A stretch of DNA of 18,328 bases. It comes from Oscillospiraceae bacterium (GTDB lineage: Bacteria > Bacillota_A > Clostridia > Oscillospirales > Oscillospiraceae). Below, one piece after another: positions 1 to 7,976 of the stretch. The notes under the pieces were generated by a model. The model had not been told where the DNA came from. It saw nothing but the letters and a program-made list of their open reading frames with translations, and made no database searches. The stretch spans positions 1-18,328 of the forward strand of contig JAILOS010000078.1 in assembly GCA_024690695.1 (NCBI GenBank), read 5' to 3'. Position numbers and translations under genes: made by a program. Each line of letters opens with the position of its first letter. The first letter of the stretch is position 1.

Positions 1-662
1 TCGGGGTCACCGCCGCAGCGGTATGCCAGTTCCCTGCAGAGGAGCGGCGAGAGGCAGGAGAAGCTCTGCAGCAGCCATTTATCCGGCGGCAGCGACGGAT
101 CCCGCGCCTCCCAGATCGCGCGGCGTTCCTGTGCGGACAGCATGAACGGATCCGGCTTGCTCTGTTGGAGCGGCAAGCGGTAAATGAGGCCCGGCAGCAC
201 CTGTCGAATGGCGCTCATCTCGCTGTCTACGCGGCGAAGGCAGTCGATGATCCGGTCCTCCCCGTCGATCAGGATGATGTTCGTCCCGCGTCCGATCATC
301 TCCACGGCCAGCTTTTTCTGCACCGGCGTCCCCATCTCGTCATACGCGTCCAGGCGAAGGATGAGGATCCGCTCCCGCTCCGGCTGCTCCAGCGCCGCGA
401 TACGCGCGCCGTTCAGATGCTTGCGCAGCAGCATGCAGAACATCGGCGGGCGTTCGGGGTTCTCATAGGATGCCTCCGTGAGATGGATGCGCGCATTGCC
501 TACGCCGCCGCAGAGGGCCAGCCTTGCGCTGCCCCCCGGCCCGTGCAGCGTCAGGATCAGCGTGTCGCGCTCCGGCTGCTGCACCTTGTCGATTTTTGCG
601 CCCGTGATCCGCCCGCGCAGCTCTGCGGCAAGGGCGGAAACGGTTACGGAGTCAAGCGGCAT
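1..662 (-). CDS. rqcH: RqcH / NFACT-family ribosome quality control protein (N-terminal part, cut by window edge)
   Basis: RqcH binds obstructed 50S subunits carrying peptidyl-tRNA and recruits tRNA-Ala to add C-terminal alanine tails that mark stalled peptides for degradation. The family is also called FbpA or NFACT. Only the first 220 codons lie in the window; the rest continues past position 1. Family features visible here are an N-terminal stretch starting MPLDSVTVSALAAELR, the segment YENPERPPMFCMLLRKHL near residues 67-84, and EMIGRGTNIILIDGEDRI near residues 121-138. These match the NFACT-N domain of Bacillus RqcH closely. The start at 662 is chosen because a GGAG site lies 8 bases upstream. 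The gene overlaps the end of mrnC by 19 bases in another frame, which suggests translational coupling in the same operon. The family call is firm; cellular function follows from the family. Confidence 0.9.
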   Translation of the reverse strand, partial: MPLDSVTVSALAAELRGRITGAKIDKVQQPERDTLILTLHGPGGSARLALCGGVGNARIHLTEASYENPERPPMFCMLLRKHLNGARIAALEQPERERILILRLDAYDEMGTPVQKKLAVEMIGRGTNIILIDGEDRIIDCLRRVDSEMSAIRQVLPGLIYRLPLQQSKPDPFMLSAQERRAIWEARDPSLPPDKWLLQSFSCLSPLLCRELAYRCGGDP

Positions 663-1066
663 GCTGCATTCTCCATGATCGCTGCGAACAGTTCATTGAT
701 TCGATCCCGCCTGCCCTGCAGATAGAGCCAGCCGAACAGGCACTCCAGCCCGGTCGCCGCGTGGTAGTCGCCGGGCTGCGCATTTTTCGGCAGGGAATTC
801 ACGTGGGAATTGCGGCCGCGGCGGTAGACGGTGAGCTCCTCCTCCGTCAGAAGCGGCTGCACGGCCTCCGCCGCGCGCGCCTGCGCCGACGCGCAGACCA
901 TCTCCACCGTCGCGCGGTGCATTCCCTGATTCGTGACGCCGCCGTGGACGACGATACTGGAGCGCACCAGCAGTTCATAGACGCAGTCGCCGATGTGCGC
1001 GAGGCCGAGATTGGACACCGCGTTCAGCTCCTGCTGCGTCATCTCAATGTTCAGGTAATCGGTCAT
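644..1066 (-). CDS. mrnC: Mini-ribonuclease 3 (Mini-III), 23S rRNA maturation
   Basis: Mini-III is a dimeric RNase III-type nuclease without the double-stranded RNA-binding domain. In Bacillus it trims both ends of 23S rRNA precursors. The 140-residue length fits the family. The RNase III signature is visible as LGLAHIGDCVYELLVR (about residues 20-35); D27 corresponds to the catalytic aspartate. The conserved segments HRATVEMVCASAQA, VYRRGRNS and ATGLECLFGWLYL follow in the expected order, and the last contains the second acidic site (E in GLECLFG). The start lies one base after the ftsK stop codon, so the gene is almost certainly co-transcribed with ftsK. A weak GGAG lies about 11 bases upstream. 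It overlaps rqcH by 19 bases. In many Firmicutes mrnC sits next to cysS or rlmB, so the position between ftsK and rqcH is a local arrangement. Confidence 0.93.
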   Translation of the reverse strand: MTDYLNIEMTQQELNAVSNLGLAHIGDCVYELLVRSSIVVHGGVTNQGMHRATVEMVCASAQARAAEAVQPLLTEEELTVYRRGRNSHVNSLPKNAQPGDYHAATGLECLFGWLYLQGRRDRINELFAAIMENAACRLTP

Positions 1067-1067
1067 G

Positions 1068-3695
1068 TCATGCGTCGCTCCAGGTATCCGGATCGTCGTC
1101 CTGCAGATCCGCGAAATTCATCTGGCTGTCGTTCTTCTCGATCGGCGCGGTTCCGTGAATGGCCTGCATCTCCAGCCACTGATCGCGCGTGATGAGGATC
1201 TGACGCGGCTTGCTGCCCTCGAACGGGCCGATCACGCCGATTTCCTCCATCTGATCGACGATGCGCGCTGCGCGGGAATAGCCGAGCTTGACGCGGCGCT
1301 GCAGCATCGAAACCGAGCAGGACTTCGCCTCCAGCACCGCCTCGACAGCCTGCGGGAGCATCTCGTCGTATTCGCCCGCCGGGCCGCCGTCCTGCGCGTC
1401 TTTGGAGGAATCGCCGGCCGGCGACTCCTCGCTGGCTTTTTTCATGAAGCCCTCGATGTCGGAATCCGGCTCCGCAGACGTGCTGTTCTCCTTGATGAAC
1501 TGCACGACGCTCTCGCGTTCCTCGTCGGAGACGAACGCGCCCTGGACGCGGATCGGCTTGCCGACGCCTACCGGAGAGTAGAGCATGTCGCCCATGCCGA
1601 CCAGCTTTTCGGCGCCGGCCTGATCGAGGATGATGCGGCTTTCCATCGCGGAGGAGACCGCAAAGGCGATGCGCGAGGGCACGTTCGCCTTCATCAGACC
1701 CGTGATCACGTCGGCCGAGGGACGCTGCGTGGCGATGATCAGATGCATCCCGGCGGCGCGTCCCATCTGGGCGACGCGGCAGATGCTCTCCTCGACCTCT
1801 TTGGCGGCCGCCATCATCAGGTCGGCCAGCTCGTCGATCACGATCACGACCTGCGGCAGTTTCGCTTCGCCGTTCGCCTCGCAGTGCCGGTTATAGCTCT
1901 CCAGGTCGCGCACGCCGGCCTCCGAGAAGAGCCGGTAGCGCTTGAGCATCTCCACGACGGACCATTGCAGCGCGCCTGCCGCCTTCTTCGGGTCGGTGAC
2001 CACGGGGACGAACAGGTGCGGAATGCCGTTGTAGATACCGAGCTCGACCATCTTGGGGTCGATCATGATCAGACGCACCTCGTCCGGACGTGCCTTGAAG
2101 AGGATGCTGAGGATCAGGCTGTTCATGCACACGGATTTGCCGGAGCCGGTCGTACCGGCGATCAGCAAATGGGGCAGCTTGGCAATATTGCCGACGATCC
2201 CCTCGCCGCTGATGTCCTTGCCGAGCGCGAAGCTGATCTTCGACTTGGCGTTGAGGAACTTCGGCGTATCGAGGATATCGCGCAGATAGACCGTGCTGAC
2301 GATCTTGTTCGGGACTTCGATGCCGACCGTGGAGATCTTGTCCGGGATCGGCGCGATGCGCACGTTGACGACGCCGAGCGCCAGCGCAAGGTCGCCCGCC
2401 AGATTCGTCACGCGGGAGAGCTTGACGCCCTGCTCCAGCTCGATATCGTAGCGCGTAACGGTGGGGCCCCGGATCACACCGACAATGGCGGAGCTGATAC
2501 CGAAGCTGTGAAGCGCGCCCTCCAGACGCTCGCGGTTGACGCGCACCTCGTCGCGGTAATCCACGCTGCCGGCGACGCCGCCGTGCAGCAGCTCAAGCGG
2601 CGGGAAGCGGTATTCCGGCGTCCCGGGCCGGTCGGCGATCGTATCGGCGACCGCCTGCGCTTCGGCGGCGACTTCCTCGCGGCTGAGCTTTTTCGCTCTG
2701 GGCGGATCGTTGATCGACGCGACCGCGGGGACGACGTCCTTCCTTCTCGGGACGACCGTCGCCTTCTCCGGGGCCGGATCGAGCGGGACGCCCGCGATCG
2801 AGGCGGCGTCCGCAAGGTCGAGCGGGTCGACGCGCTCGGTGGGGCTGACGGTCTGGATCTCGGGGAGATCCTTCTTCTTCACGCGGGCTTTTTTTGACTC
2901 CGGCACAGCGGCGGCCGAGAGATCGCGCAGCGGAAGGATCTCCTCATCGTCGCCGAGGGGGATGTCCACCGCTTTTCTTTTGGCGGCGCGGCGCTCATCC
3001 GGGGCGGGCTCCGGCTTTCCGGGCTCCTTCCTGCGCAGCTGTGCGGGCGCCGGGTCTTCCTCGACCTCGTAGGGCACGGTCGCCCGTTCCTTGATTTTGC
3101 TCGCCATGCCGCTGACATTGATCTTCAGTCCGAAGATCAGGAACACGCCGAACAGGACCAGCAGCAGGAAGAAGGCTCCGACCTTGCTGAAGGCGTTTTT
3201 CAGCCCGATCCCGAGCAATCCCCCGATGATGCCGCCGGATTTCAGCTCGATCCCCTGCTGATGCAGCTGCTCGACGGCGCTTTTCAGCTCGAACTCGCCG
3301 GGCAGCTCCGCGGCGTTGAGGATATGCCACGCGGTTGCGAAGAGCACCGGAAGCATCAGCATGCTGAACACGCGGAAGGAAACGGGCTTTCCGCGGTGGA
3401 AAACGAGGATGCAGGAAATGATGAAGAATACCGGCGCGGTAAGCCAGAAGCCGAATCCGATCAGCGATTTGATCAGATTCGTCCCGAAGACGATCACGCT
3501 GCCCTCGTTGTTGAACATGCCGATCAGGAGAAAGACGGAGGCGAAAAAGAAGATGAAGCCTGCGATCTCCCTGCGGTGCGGCGAGGCGGGCGGCGGGGGC
3601 GGGGCGGAATCCCTGCGGGACGCGGATGCGCCGCGGCTTTCCGGTTTTTTGGCGGGGGCGCCGCTCTTTTTATTTGTCGATGTCTTTTGTGCCAT
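1068..3695 (-). CDS. ftsK: DNA translocase FtsK/SpoIIIE
   Basis: This is a septum-anchored, ATP-driven double-stranded DNA pump that clears chromosomal DNA from the division or sporulation septum. The predicted protein has 875 residues. Hydrophobic segments lie at about residues 43-61, 80-99, 106-124 and 171-190. A charged, proline- and lysine-rich linker follows to about residue 360. The motor contains Walker A GTTGSGKS at 514-521 and Walker B VVIVIDEL with D621 and E622. The C-terminal winged-helix gamma domain (about 783-835, with KLGYSRAARIVDQMEEIGVI) is the part that reads KOPS/SRS polarity sequences. The start at 3695 has an AAAGGA site 7 bases upstream. A frame extends 61 codons further, but that part overlaps uppP and looks non-coding. 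The gene lies 20 bases downstream of uppP. FtsK versus SpoIIIE cannot be decided from sequence alone; a sporulating organism often uses one protein for both roles. Confidence 0.95.
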   Translation of the reverse strand: MAQKTSTNKKSGAPAKKPESRGASASRRDSAPPPPPASPHRREIAGFIFFFASVFLLIGMFNNEGSVIVFGTNLIKSLIGFGFWLTAPVFFIISCILVFHRGKPVSFRVFSMLMLPVLFATAWHILNAAELPGEFELKSAVEQLHQQGIELKSGGIIGGLLGIGLKNAFSKVGAFFLLLVLFGVFLIFGLKINVSGMASKIKERATVPYEVEEDPAPAQLRRKEPGKPEPAPDERRAAKRKAVDIPLGDDEEILPLRDLSAAAVPESKKARVKKKDLPEIQTVSPTERVDPLDLADAASIAGVPLDPAPEKATVVPRRKDVVPAVASINDPPRAKKLSREEVAAEAQAVADTIADRPGTPEYRFPPLELLHGGVAGSVDYRDEVRVNRERLEGALHSFGISSAIVGVIRGPTVTRYDIELEQGVKLSRVTNLAGDLALALGVVNVRIAPIPDKISTVGIEVPNKIVSTVYLRDILDTPKFLNAKSKISFALGKDISGEGIVGNIAKLPHLLIAGTTGSGKSVCMNSLILSILFKARPDEVRLIMIDPKMVELGIYNGIPHLFVPVVTDPKKAAGALQWSVVEMLKRYRLFSEAGVRDLESYNRHCEANGEAKLPQVVIVIDELADLMMAAAKEVEESICRVAQMGRAAGMHLIIATQRPSADVITGLMKANVPSRIAFAVSSAMESRIILDQAGAEKLVGMGDMLYSPVGVGKPIRVQGAFVSDEERESVVQFIKENSTSAEPDSDIEGFMKKASEESPAGDSSKDAQDGGPAGEYDEMLPQAVEAVLEAKSCSVSMLQRRVKLGYSRAARIVDQMEEIGVIGPFEGSKPRQILITRDQWLEMQAIHGTAPIEKNDSQMNFADLQDDDPDTWSDA

Positions 3696-3715
3696 AAGGG
3701 ATTCCTTTCCGGCGA

Positions 3716-4549
3716 TCAGAAAATAAGGGTGAGGATGATGGACAGCGCGCCGACGACCCAGCAGTAATAGGCAAAGCCGCCGAAACGCCCGCTGCGGGAG
3801 ATCCGCTTGAGGAGTGTGATCGCGCCGATGCCCGTGATCATGGCGACGGCCGTGCCGACCAGATAGGCCGGCATGCACGACCAGTCGACGCCCTCCTCAA
3901 TCGCGTCCGCAAAGCTGAGGATGTTGGCCCCGAGCACGGCCGGCAGGCTCATCAGAAAAGCGAACTTCACCGCAAACTCGCGGCGCAGTCCGGTGGCGAG
4001 GCCGGCGGTGATCGTCGTTCCCGAGCGGGAAAGGCCGGGGATCGTGGCGACGCACTGGCAGACGCCGATCAGCAGCGCGTCAAGGATGGACATGTTCTTT
4101 TCGGTTTTATTGCCGGGGATCATGCGATCCGACACGGTGAGCATAAACCCGGTGAGGATCAGCGTCAGGCCGATGAAGATGCTGTCGTAGTAAAGGCCCT
4201 CCACCAGATCCTTGACCGGCAGGACCAGCACCAGCGGCAGCGTGGCCATCACGATCATCAGAAAGAGGCGGGCGGCGGGATAATGCGCTTTTTCCTGCCC
4301 GGCCTGCGGGCCGAGATGCACGAAGCCGAGCACCTCGAAAAACATATCGACGATATCCTGCCAGTAGACGACGCAGATCGAGATCAGCGTGCCGAGATGC
4401 AGCAGAACGTCGAAAAACATGTGCCCCTCTTCCGCCGTCGTCAGTCCGAAGAGGTTATTCAATACCGAGAGATGGCCGGAGCTGGAGATCGGCAGAAACT
4501 CCGCCAGCCCCTGGACAAGTCCCAGGATGATCGCATTCCATATCGTCAC
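3716..4549 (-). CDS. uppP: Undecaprenyl-diphosphatase UppP (BacA family)
   Basis: UppP removes a phosphate from undecaprenyl diphosphate on the outer face of the membrane, regenerating the lipid carrier for peptidoglycan and other wall polymers; high dosage gives bacitracin resistance. With a GTG start the protein has 277 residues, the usual family length. The (E/Q)xxxE motif appears as VQGLAEFLP (Q13, E17), followed by ISSSGHL with H26, and the second signature PGLSRSGTT has R175. About eight hydrophobic segments are present. The GTG at 4549 is chosen because GGGAGG lies 8 bases upstream. An open frame continues to 4612, but those codons overlap the -35 and -10 boxes of the gene's own promoter, so they cannot be translated from that transcript. 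It is the first gene of the uppP-ftsK-mrnC-rqcH operon. Confidence 0.93.
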   Translation of the reverse strand: MTIWNAIILGLVQGLAEFLPISSSGHLSVLNNLFGLTTAEEGHMFFDVLLHLGTLISICVVYWQDIVDMFFEVLGFVHLGPQAGQEKAHYPAARLFLMIVMATLPLVLVLPVKDLVEGLYYDSIFIGLTLILTGFMLTVSDRMIPGNKTEKNMSILDALLIGVCQCVATIPGLSRSGTTITAGLATGLRREFAVKFAFLMSLPAVLGANILSFADAIEEGVDWSCMPAYLVGTAVAMITGIGAITLLKRISRSGRFGGFAYYCWVVGALSIILTLIF

Positions 4550-4583
4550 AGGATCTTCCTCCCAAGAAACCACATACATGGTT

Positions 4584-4612
4584 ACTATAACACATTTCCG
4601 AAATAAACACAA
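4584..4612 (-). promoter_or_regulatory. Sigma-A type promoter for uppP operon
   Basis: Read on the minus strand, TTGTGT (4607-4612) and TATAGT (4584-4589) are separated by exactly 17 bases. The predicted transcript start is near 4577, giving a leader of about 28 bases before the GTG of uppP. The promoter points away from the moxR promoter; the two -35 boxes are 44 bases apart. Boxes are seen in the sequence; activity is inferred. Confidence 0.75.
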
Positions 4613-4656
4613 GCCGGGTTTAACTCCCCGAAAAGAAGAAAAACAGGCGCCGCGGC

Positions 4657-4685
4657 TTGATCATGCACTCAGACTGTGATATATT
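4657..4685 (+). promoter_or_regulatory. Sigma-A type promoter for the moxR operon
   Basis: TTGATC (4657-4662) and TATATT (4680-4685) are separated by 17 bases. The predicted transcript start is near 4692, leaving a leader of about 59 bases before the moxR ATG. The leader contains AGGAG 7 bases before the start codon. No riboswitch-like structure is apparent in this short leader. Confidence 0.7.
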
Positions 4686-4750
4686 ATAAATAATCGAATA
4701 CTCTCCAAAAGCTCAAAAACTGCAGTATCGACAAAGGCAGGAGAACAACC

Positions 4751-5692
4751 ATGAACGTCAGCAATTTCGTATCTTTCAAAAAGCGGCTGGTGGACAACTG
4801 CAGCCGCGTCATCGTCGGCAAAGAGCCGGTCATCGAGCAGGTCGTCGTCTGTCTGATCGCCTCCGGGCACGTTCTGCTGGAGGACGTTCCCGGCACCGGC
4901 AAGACCATGCTGCTGCGCGCCTTCGCCCGCAGTCTCGGCGGCAGCTTCAAAAGGATCCAGTTTACGCCGGATCTGATGCCCTCCGATCTGACCGGCATCA
5001 ATTTTTATAATCAGAAGCAAGGCGAATTTGTGTTTCGTCCCGGGCCGCTCTTCGCAAACCTCATCCTGGCGGACGAGCTGAACCGCGCCACGCCGCGCAG
5101 TCAGGCCGCGCTGCTGGAGGTCATGGAGGAAAAGCAGATCTCCGTCGACGGAAAAACCTACCCGATGGAAGAGCCCTATATGATCATGGCGACGCAGAAT
5201 CCGCTGGAGTCCTACGGCACCTTCCCGCTTCCCGAGGCGCAGATGGACCGTTTCTTCATGCGTCTCAAGCTCGGCTTCATGACGCGCGAGCAGGAAATCT
5301 CCGTCATGCGGCGCAGCGAAACGCGCGCGATTATCGACGAGCTGGAGCAGGTCGTCACCCCGGAGGAGCTTTTCGCGCTGCGCAAAGACTATCCGAAAGT
5401 CGCCGTCAGCGACGACGTCGCCGGCTATATGATGGACATCATCGAGAGGACCCGCAGCGATTCGCTGCTGATCCACGGCGTATCCACCCGCGGGACCCAG
5501 GCTCTCTACCGCGCCTGCCAGATCCGCGCGGCGCTCAACGGCCGCGACTACGTGATCCCCGAGGACGTGAAAGCCGAGGCTGTTTCCGTGCTGCCGCACC
5601 GCATCACGCTCGTCGGCAGCAGCCACATTGATGACGATCTCTTCATCAGCCGTATTCTGGAGGAGATCCGCGTGCCTCTCGAAACCCTATGA
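4751..5692 (+). CDS. MoxR-family AAA+ ATPase
   Basis: MoxR ATPases act as chaperones that remodel or assemble partner proteins, often von Willebrand A-type or membrane proteins encoded next to them. The protein has 313 residues, typical of the family. Walker A is DVPGTGKT (residues 45-52, invariant K51) and Walker B is LILADE (residues 104-109). The MoxR-specific segments FTPDLMPSDLTG (71-82), ALLEVMEEKQ and ATQNPLESYGTFPLPEAQMD follow, containing sensor and arginine-finger regions. A lid domain fills the C-terminus, with HGVSTRGTQALYRACQ. The start has AGGAG 7 bases upstream. The stop overlaps the DUF58 start in an ATGA junction, so the two are probably coupled. The operon position, with DUF58 and a DUF4129-type membrane protein, is the standard MoxR/DUF58 arrangement of Firmicutes; the exact substrate is not known. 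Confidence 0.93.
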   Translation: MNVSNFVSFKKRLVDNCSRVIVGKEPVIEQVVVCLIASGHVLLEDVPGTGKTMLLRAFARSLGGSFKRIQFTPDLMPSDLTGINFYNQKQGEFVFRPGPLFANLILADELNRATPRSQAALLEVMEEKQISVDGKTYPMEEPYMIMATQNPLESYGTFPLPEAQMDRFFMRLKLGFMTREQEISVMRRSETRAIIDELEQVVTPEELFALRKDYPKVAVSDDVAGYMMDIIERTRSDSLLIHGVSTRGTQALYRACQIRAALNGRDYVIPEDVKAEAVSVLPHRITLVGSSHIDDDLFISRILEEIRVPLETL

Positions 5693-6777
5693 TCTCGTTT
5701 GTCATGGTATGCAGTCTGGTCCTCGTGATCCTTTTTGAGCTGCTCAGCCGGAGCGAGAATTTCCGAAACATACAGGTCAGCTTTCGGGCCGATCCTCTGC
5801 TTGCCGAGCCGGGAGAAGAGATCGTTCTGCACTATTCGCTTGTCAACAGCGGCTGGCTGCCGCTGCTGTGCGCATGCTTCTACCTGCGCTTTGACCCGGG
5901 AGTCGAGCTGTGCGGGCAGGAGCTTCCCAAATCGGTCCAAACGAAACAAAGCCTGTTCGGGGCGCAGGTCAGGCATCCGCTTTATCTGTTCCCTCACCGG
6001 AGCGTGCAGGGCCGCATCCGCGTCAAGCTTCCTCGCCGCGGCGTATATGAGCTCGGGCACTATCTGCTTGAGACCGGCGACTATTTCGGGCTGCATCCCG
6101 TTTTCTCGTCCGGAAAAACCGGGATCAAAGTGATCGTCACCGCCAGGCGCTGCGACTGCGAGGCGCTTGAGCCGCGCGGCGGATACCTGGGCAGCATTTC
6201 CGAACGCCGCTTCATCTGCGACGATCCGTGTATGCTGAAGGGATATCGGGAATACACCGGCCTTGAGCCGATGAAGATGATCTCCTGGATGCAGTCGGCC
6301 AAAACCGGTCAGCTGATCGTCAGGCAGAACGACTTCACCGTTGAGCAGAAAGCCTGCGTTCTTGTGAACATGGACCCGGCGCCGCCGGACGAGCTGGAGC
6401 ATCGTCTCGAGCTGCTGCGCACGATCTGCGATGACCTCGAGGCCAGACATATTCCGTACGCGCTCGATTCCAACGGCGACCTCCTGTCCCTCGCCGAGGG
6501 GCTTGGCCGCAATCACGTCTTTTTTATCCAGCGCCGCATCGGCGTATCCACGCTGACCCGCTTCATCCCGTTCTCCAGCCTGCTGGAGGATCGGATCCGA
6601 TGCAGCCGCGGCGAACGGAACAACCGCAGTTTGATCCTCATTACCCCGGCGCTGAGCGCCGGGGAGCTGTCAATGCTCAGAAAACTGGATCAGGGAAACC
6701 GGCCGCCGATCCTCGTGTTTACGGAAGGGAGAGAAGAACGCGATGAAAAGAATGCCCGCGTTTCGTCTGACGGCTGA
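5689..6777 (+). CDS. DUF58 domain-containing membrane-anchored protein
   Basis: DUF58 proteins accompany MoxR ATPases and carry a C-terminal fold related to von Willebrand A domains; they are thought to be MoxR partners at the membrane. The protein has 362 residues. One hydrophobic anchor is visible at residues 2-19 (FVMVCSLVLVILFELL); many relatives have two. A beta-rich region resembling an immunoglobulin-like domain follows (about 25-150). The DUF58 signature is at about 185-212: GYREYTGLEPMKMISWMQSA, then a segment matching the usual W..SAR..xLxV pattern. The downstream metal-binding loop reads VLVNMDPAPPDE instead of a clear DxSxS, so metal binding is doubtful. It starts inside the moxR stop codon (ATGA) and overlaps the next gene by 35 bases. 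Function in the cell is not established. Confidence 0.85.
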   Translation: MISFVMVCSLVLVILFELLSRSENFRNIQVSFRADPLLAEPGEEIVLHYSLVNSGWLPLLCACFYLRFDPGVELCGQELPKSVQTKQSLFGAQVRHPLYLFPHRSVQGRIRVKLPRRGVYELGHYLLETGDYFGLHPVFSSGKTGIKVIVTARRCDCEALEPRGGYLGSISERRFICDDPCMLKGYREYTGLEPMKMISWMQSAKTGQLIVRQNDFTVEQKACVLVNMDPAPPDELEHRLELLRTICDDLEARHIPYALDSNGDLLSLAEGLGRNHVFFIQRRIGVSTLTRFIPFSSLLEDRIRCSRGERNNRSLILITPALSAGELSMLRKLDQGNRPPILVFTEGREERDEKNARVSSDG

Positions 6778-7966
6778 TCTCTGCTTTTTCTTCTCTCTTC
6801 TGCTCATGTTCCCGGTCTTTCGAGGCTGGTGGCTTCCGATGGCGGTCTTTACAGGGCTGGCTTTTCTCTGCCTGCTTGCCGCCGTAAACCTCCGGTCGGC
6901 CGTTCTGCGCATCCTGCTTGCACTGATCCCCGGGATCGGCTTTCTGATGATCGGTCCGGACCTGCTGCTGATCTTCCCCGCTCTGGCCTGGGGATATCTG
7001 ATCTGCATCTTTGCGACCGGCCGGTTTTCGATCTGGCTGGACGTTTACCGCCGGATCTTCATCGTCATGCTCATTCTCTGTCTTTTCGTGCTCTTCGCCA
7101 ACTTTGTCAACACGGTCATCGGCTCCGGAGCAGTTCTTTCGGCCGCCTCCGTCGGCTTCGCGCTTTTGTTCCTTTTTTTCGGCATGACGGCGCTTCGCGG
7201 AATGCAGATGAACGCTGTTATGCCGTTACGCTGGCATCTTTCCAACACCGCCGTGATCGTCGGAGTTCCGGCAGCCGCCGTTATGCTGTCTTTTCTTCTC
7301 TTTTATCTTCTGAAGGGCCTGCTGTTTTTCCTGGACCGCGTCTTTACGCTGATTCTCCGGTTCCTTTTCAGGCTCTCCCCGGATCTGTTCGATATACCGA
7401 TCAGAAATACGGAGCTGACGCCGCCGCCGACCTTTCCTCCGGACGTTCCCGAATTTGATTATGAGTCCTCCCTGTACAGGATCCCGAACGAGAGCCGGGA
7501 CCCTAACAACTATGTGACCGATCATTCCGCTCTGATCTGGACCGTTGTCGTGTGTATCCTCATCCTCGCTCTCGCTGTCTTCCTGATCCTTCGCTACTTG
7601 AAGCTCTCCCGTACTCAAGGCCTCGCCGAAGAAACGGAATATGCGGAATTCGAGCTTGATCGCCCCGTTCGCACCAGAGAAAAAAAGACCGTTCTCGCGC
7701 AGGGAAAAGCTCAGACGATCCGGAGGATCTACCGGAAGTATCTCTTGTTTATCCAGAAAAACGGCGTAGCCGTACGCTTGAACAGCACGTCGCAGGACGT
7801 TCTGGACGCGGCCGAAAGAATCCGCCGTTCGGAACCGGCTGTCCGGCTTCGCGAAATCTATCTGAAGGCCAGATACGGCGGCGATTCCCTTGTCAGCGGC
7901 GACGACGTGCAGGCCGCGCAGGAATGCCTGCTGGAAATCATGCAGGAAGAAGCCCGGAGTATCTGA
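6743..7966 (+). CDS. Polytopic membrane protein with C-terminal DUF4129-like domain, no transglutaminase domain seen
   Basis: The product has 407 residues. About seven hydrophobic segments occupy residues 10 to 205. A proline-rich extracytoplasmic segment of roughly 60 residues follows (including TPPPTFPPDVPEFDYE), then another helix near 262-284 (WTVVVCILILALAVFLIL). The cytoplasmic tail at about 310-405 contains IRRIYRKYLLFI and LREIYLKARYGG, which resembles DUF4129, the tail of TgpA/YebA-type proteins. Those proteins normally carry a transglutaminase-like core between the helices and the tail. Here the connecting segment is too short and has no Cys-His-Asp pattern. The gene closes the MoxR-DUF58 operon, so it is the positional equivalent of the transglutaminase gene. 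The start at 6743 has only a weak purine-rich site (GGGAGAGAAG) and overlaps DUF58 by 35 bases; the next ATG at 6752 is an alternative. Confidence 0.75.
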   Translation: MKRMPAFRLTADLCFFFSLLLMFPVFRGWWLPMAVFTGLAFLCLLAAVNLRSAVLRILLALIPGIGFLMIGPDLLLIFPALAWGYLICIFATGRFSIWLDVYRRIFIVMLILCLFVLFANFVNTVIGSGAVLSAASVGFALLFLFFGMTALRGMQMNAVMPLRWHLSNTAVIVGVPAAAVMLSFLLFYLLKGLLFFLDRVFTLILRFLFRLSPDLFDIPIRNTELTPPPTFPPDVPEFDYESSLYRIPNESRDPNNYVTDHSALIWTVVVCILILALAVFLILRYLKLSRTQGLAEETEYAEFELDRPVRTREKKTVLAQGKAQTIRRIYRKYLLFIQKNGVAVRLNSTSQDVLDAAERIRRSEPAVRLREIYLKARYGGDSLVSGDDVQAAQECLLEIMQEEARSI

Positions 7967-7976
7967 TTTACGGTGC

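Noticed and set aside
1065..2897. Long plus-strand open frame of about 610 codons opposite ftsK
   Set aside because: It runs antisense to the clearly coding ftsK frame, is rich in Arg, Asp, His and Leu as expected from the reverse of GC-biased codons, has no ribosome site and no recognisable motif.
3584..3608. G-rich run on the plus strand, possible G-quadruplex
   Set aside because: It encodes the proline-rich stretch of the FtsK N-terminal region on the minus strand, and four G3 runs with short loops cannot be formed.
3696..3878. 61-codon N-terminal extension of ftsK
   Set aside because: It overlaps the end of uppP, has Arg- and His-rich low-information sequence, and a good ribosome site sits before the ATG at 3695.
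4550..4612. N-terminal extension of uppP up to the ATG at 4612
   Set aside because: Its codons cover the promoter boxes of the gene, so they would not be in the transcript; the GTG at 4549 has a strong ribosome site.
4661..5626. Minus-strand open frame opposite moxR, reaching the intergenic region
   Set aside because: It crosses the moxR promoter and is antisense to a complete MoxR ATPase; no start signal seen.
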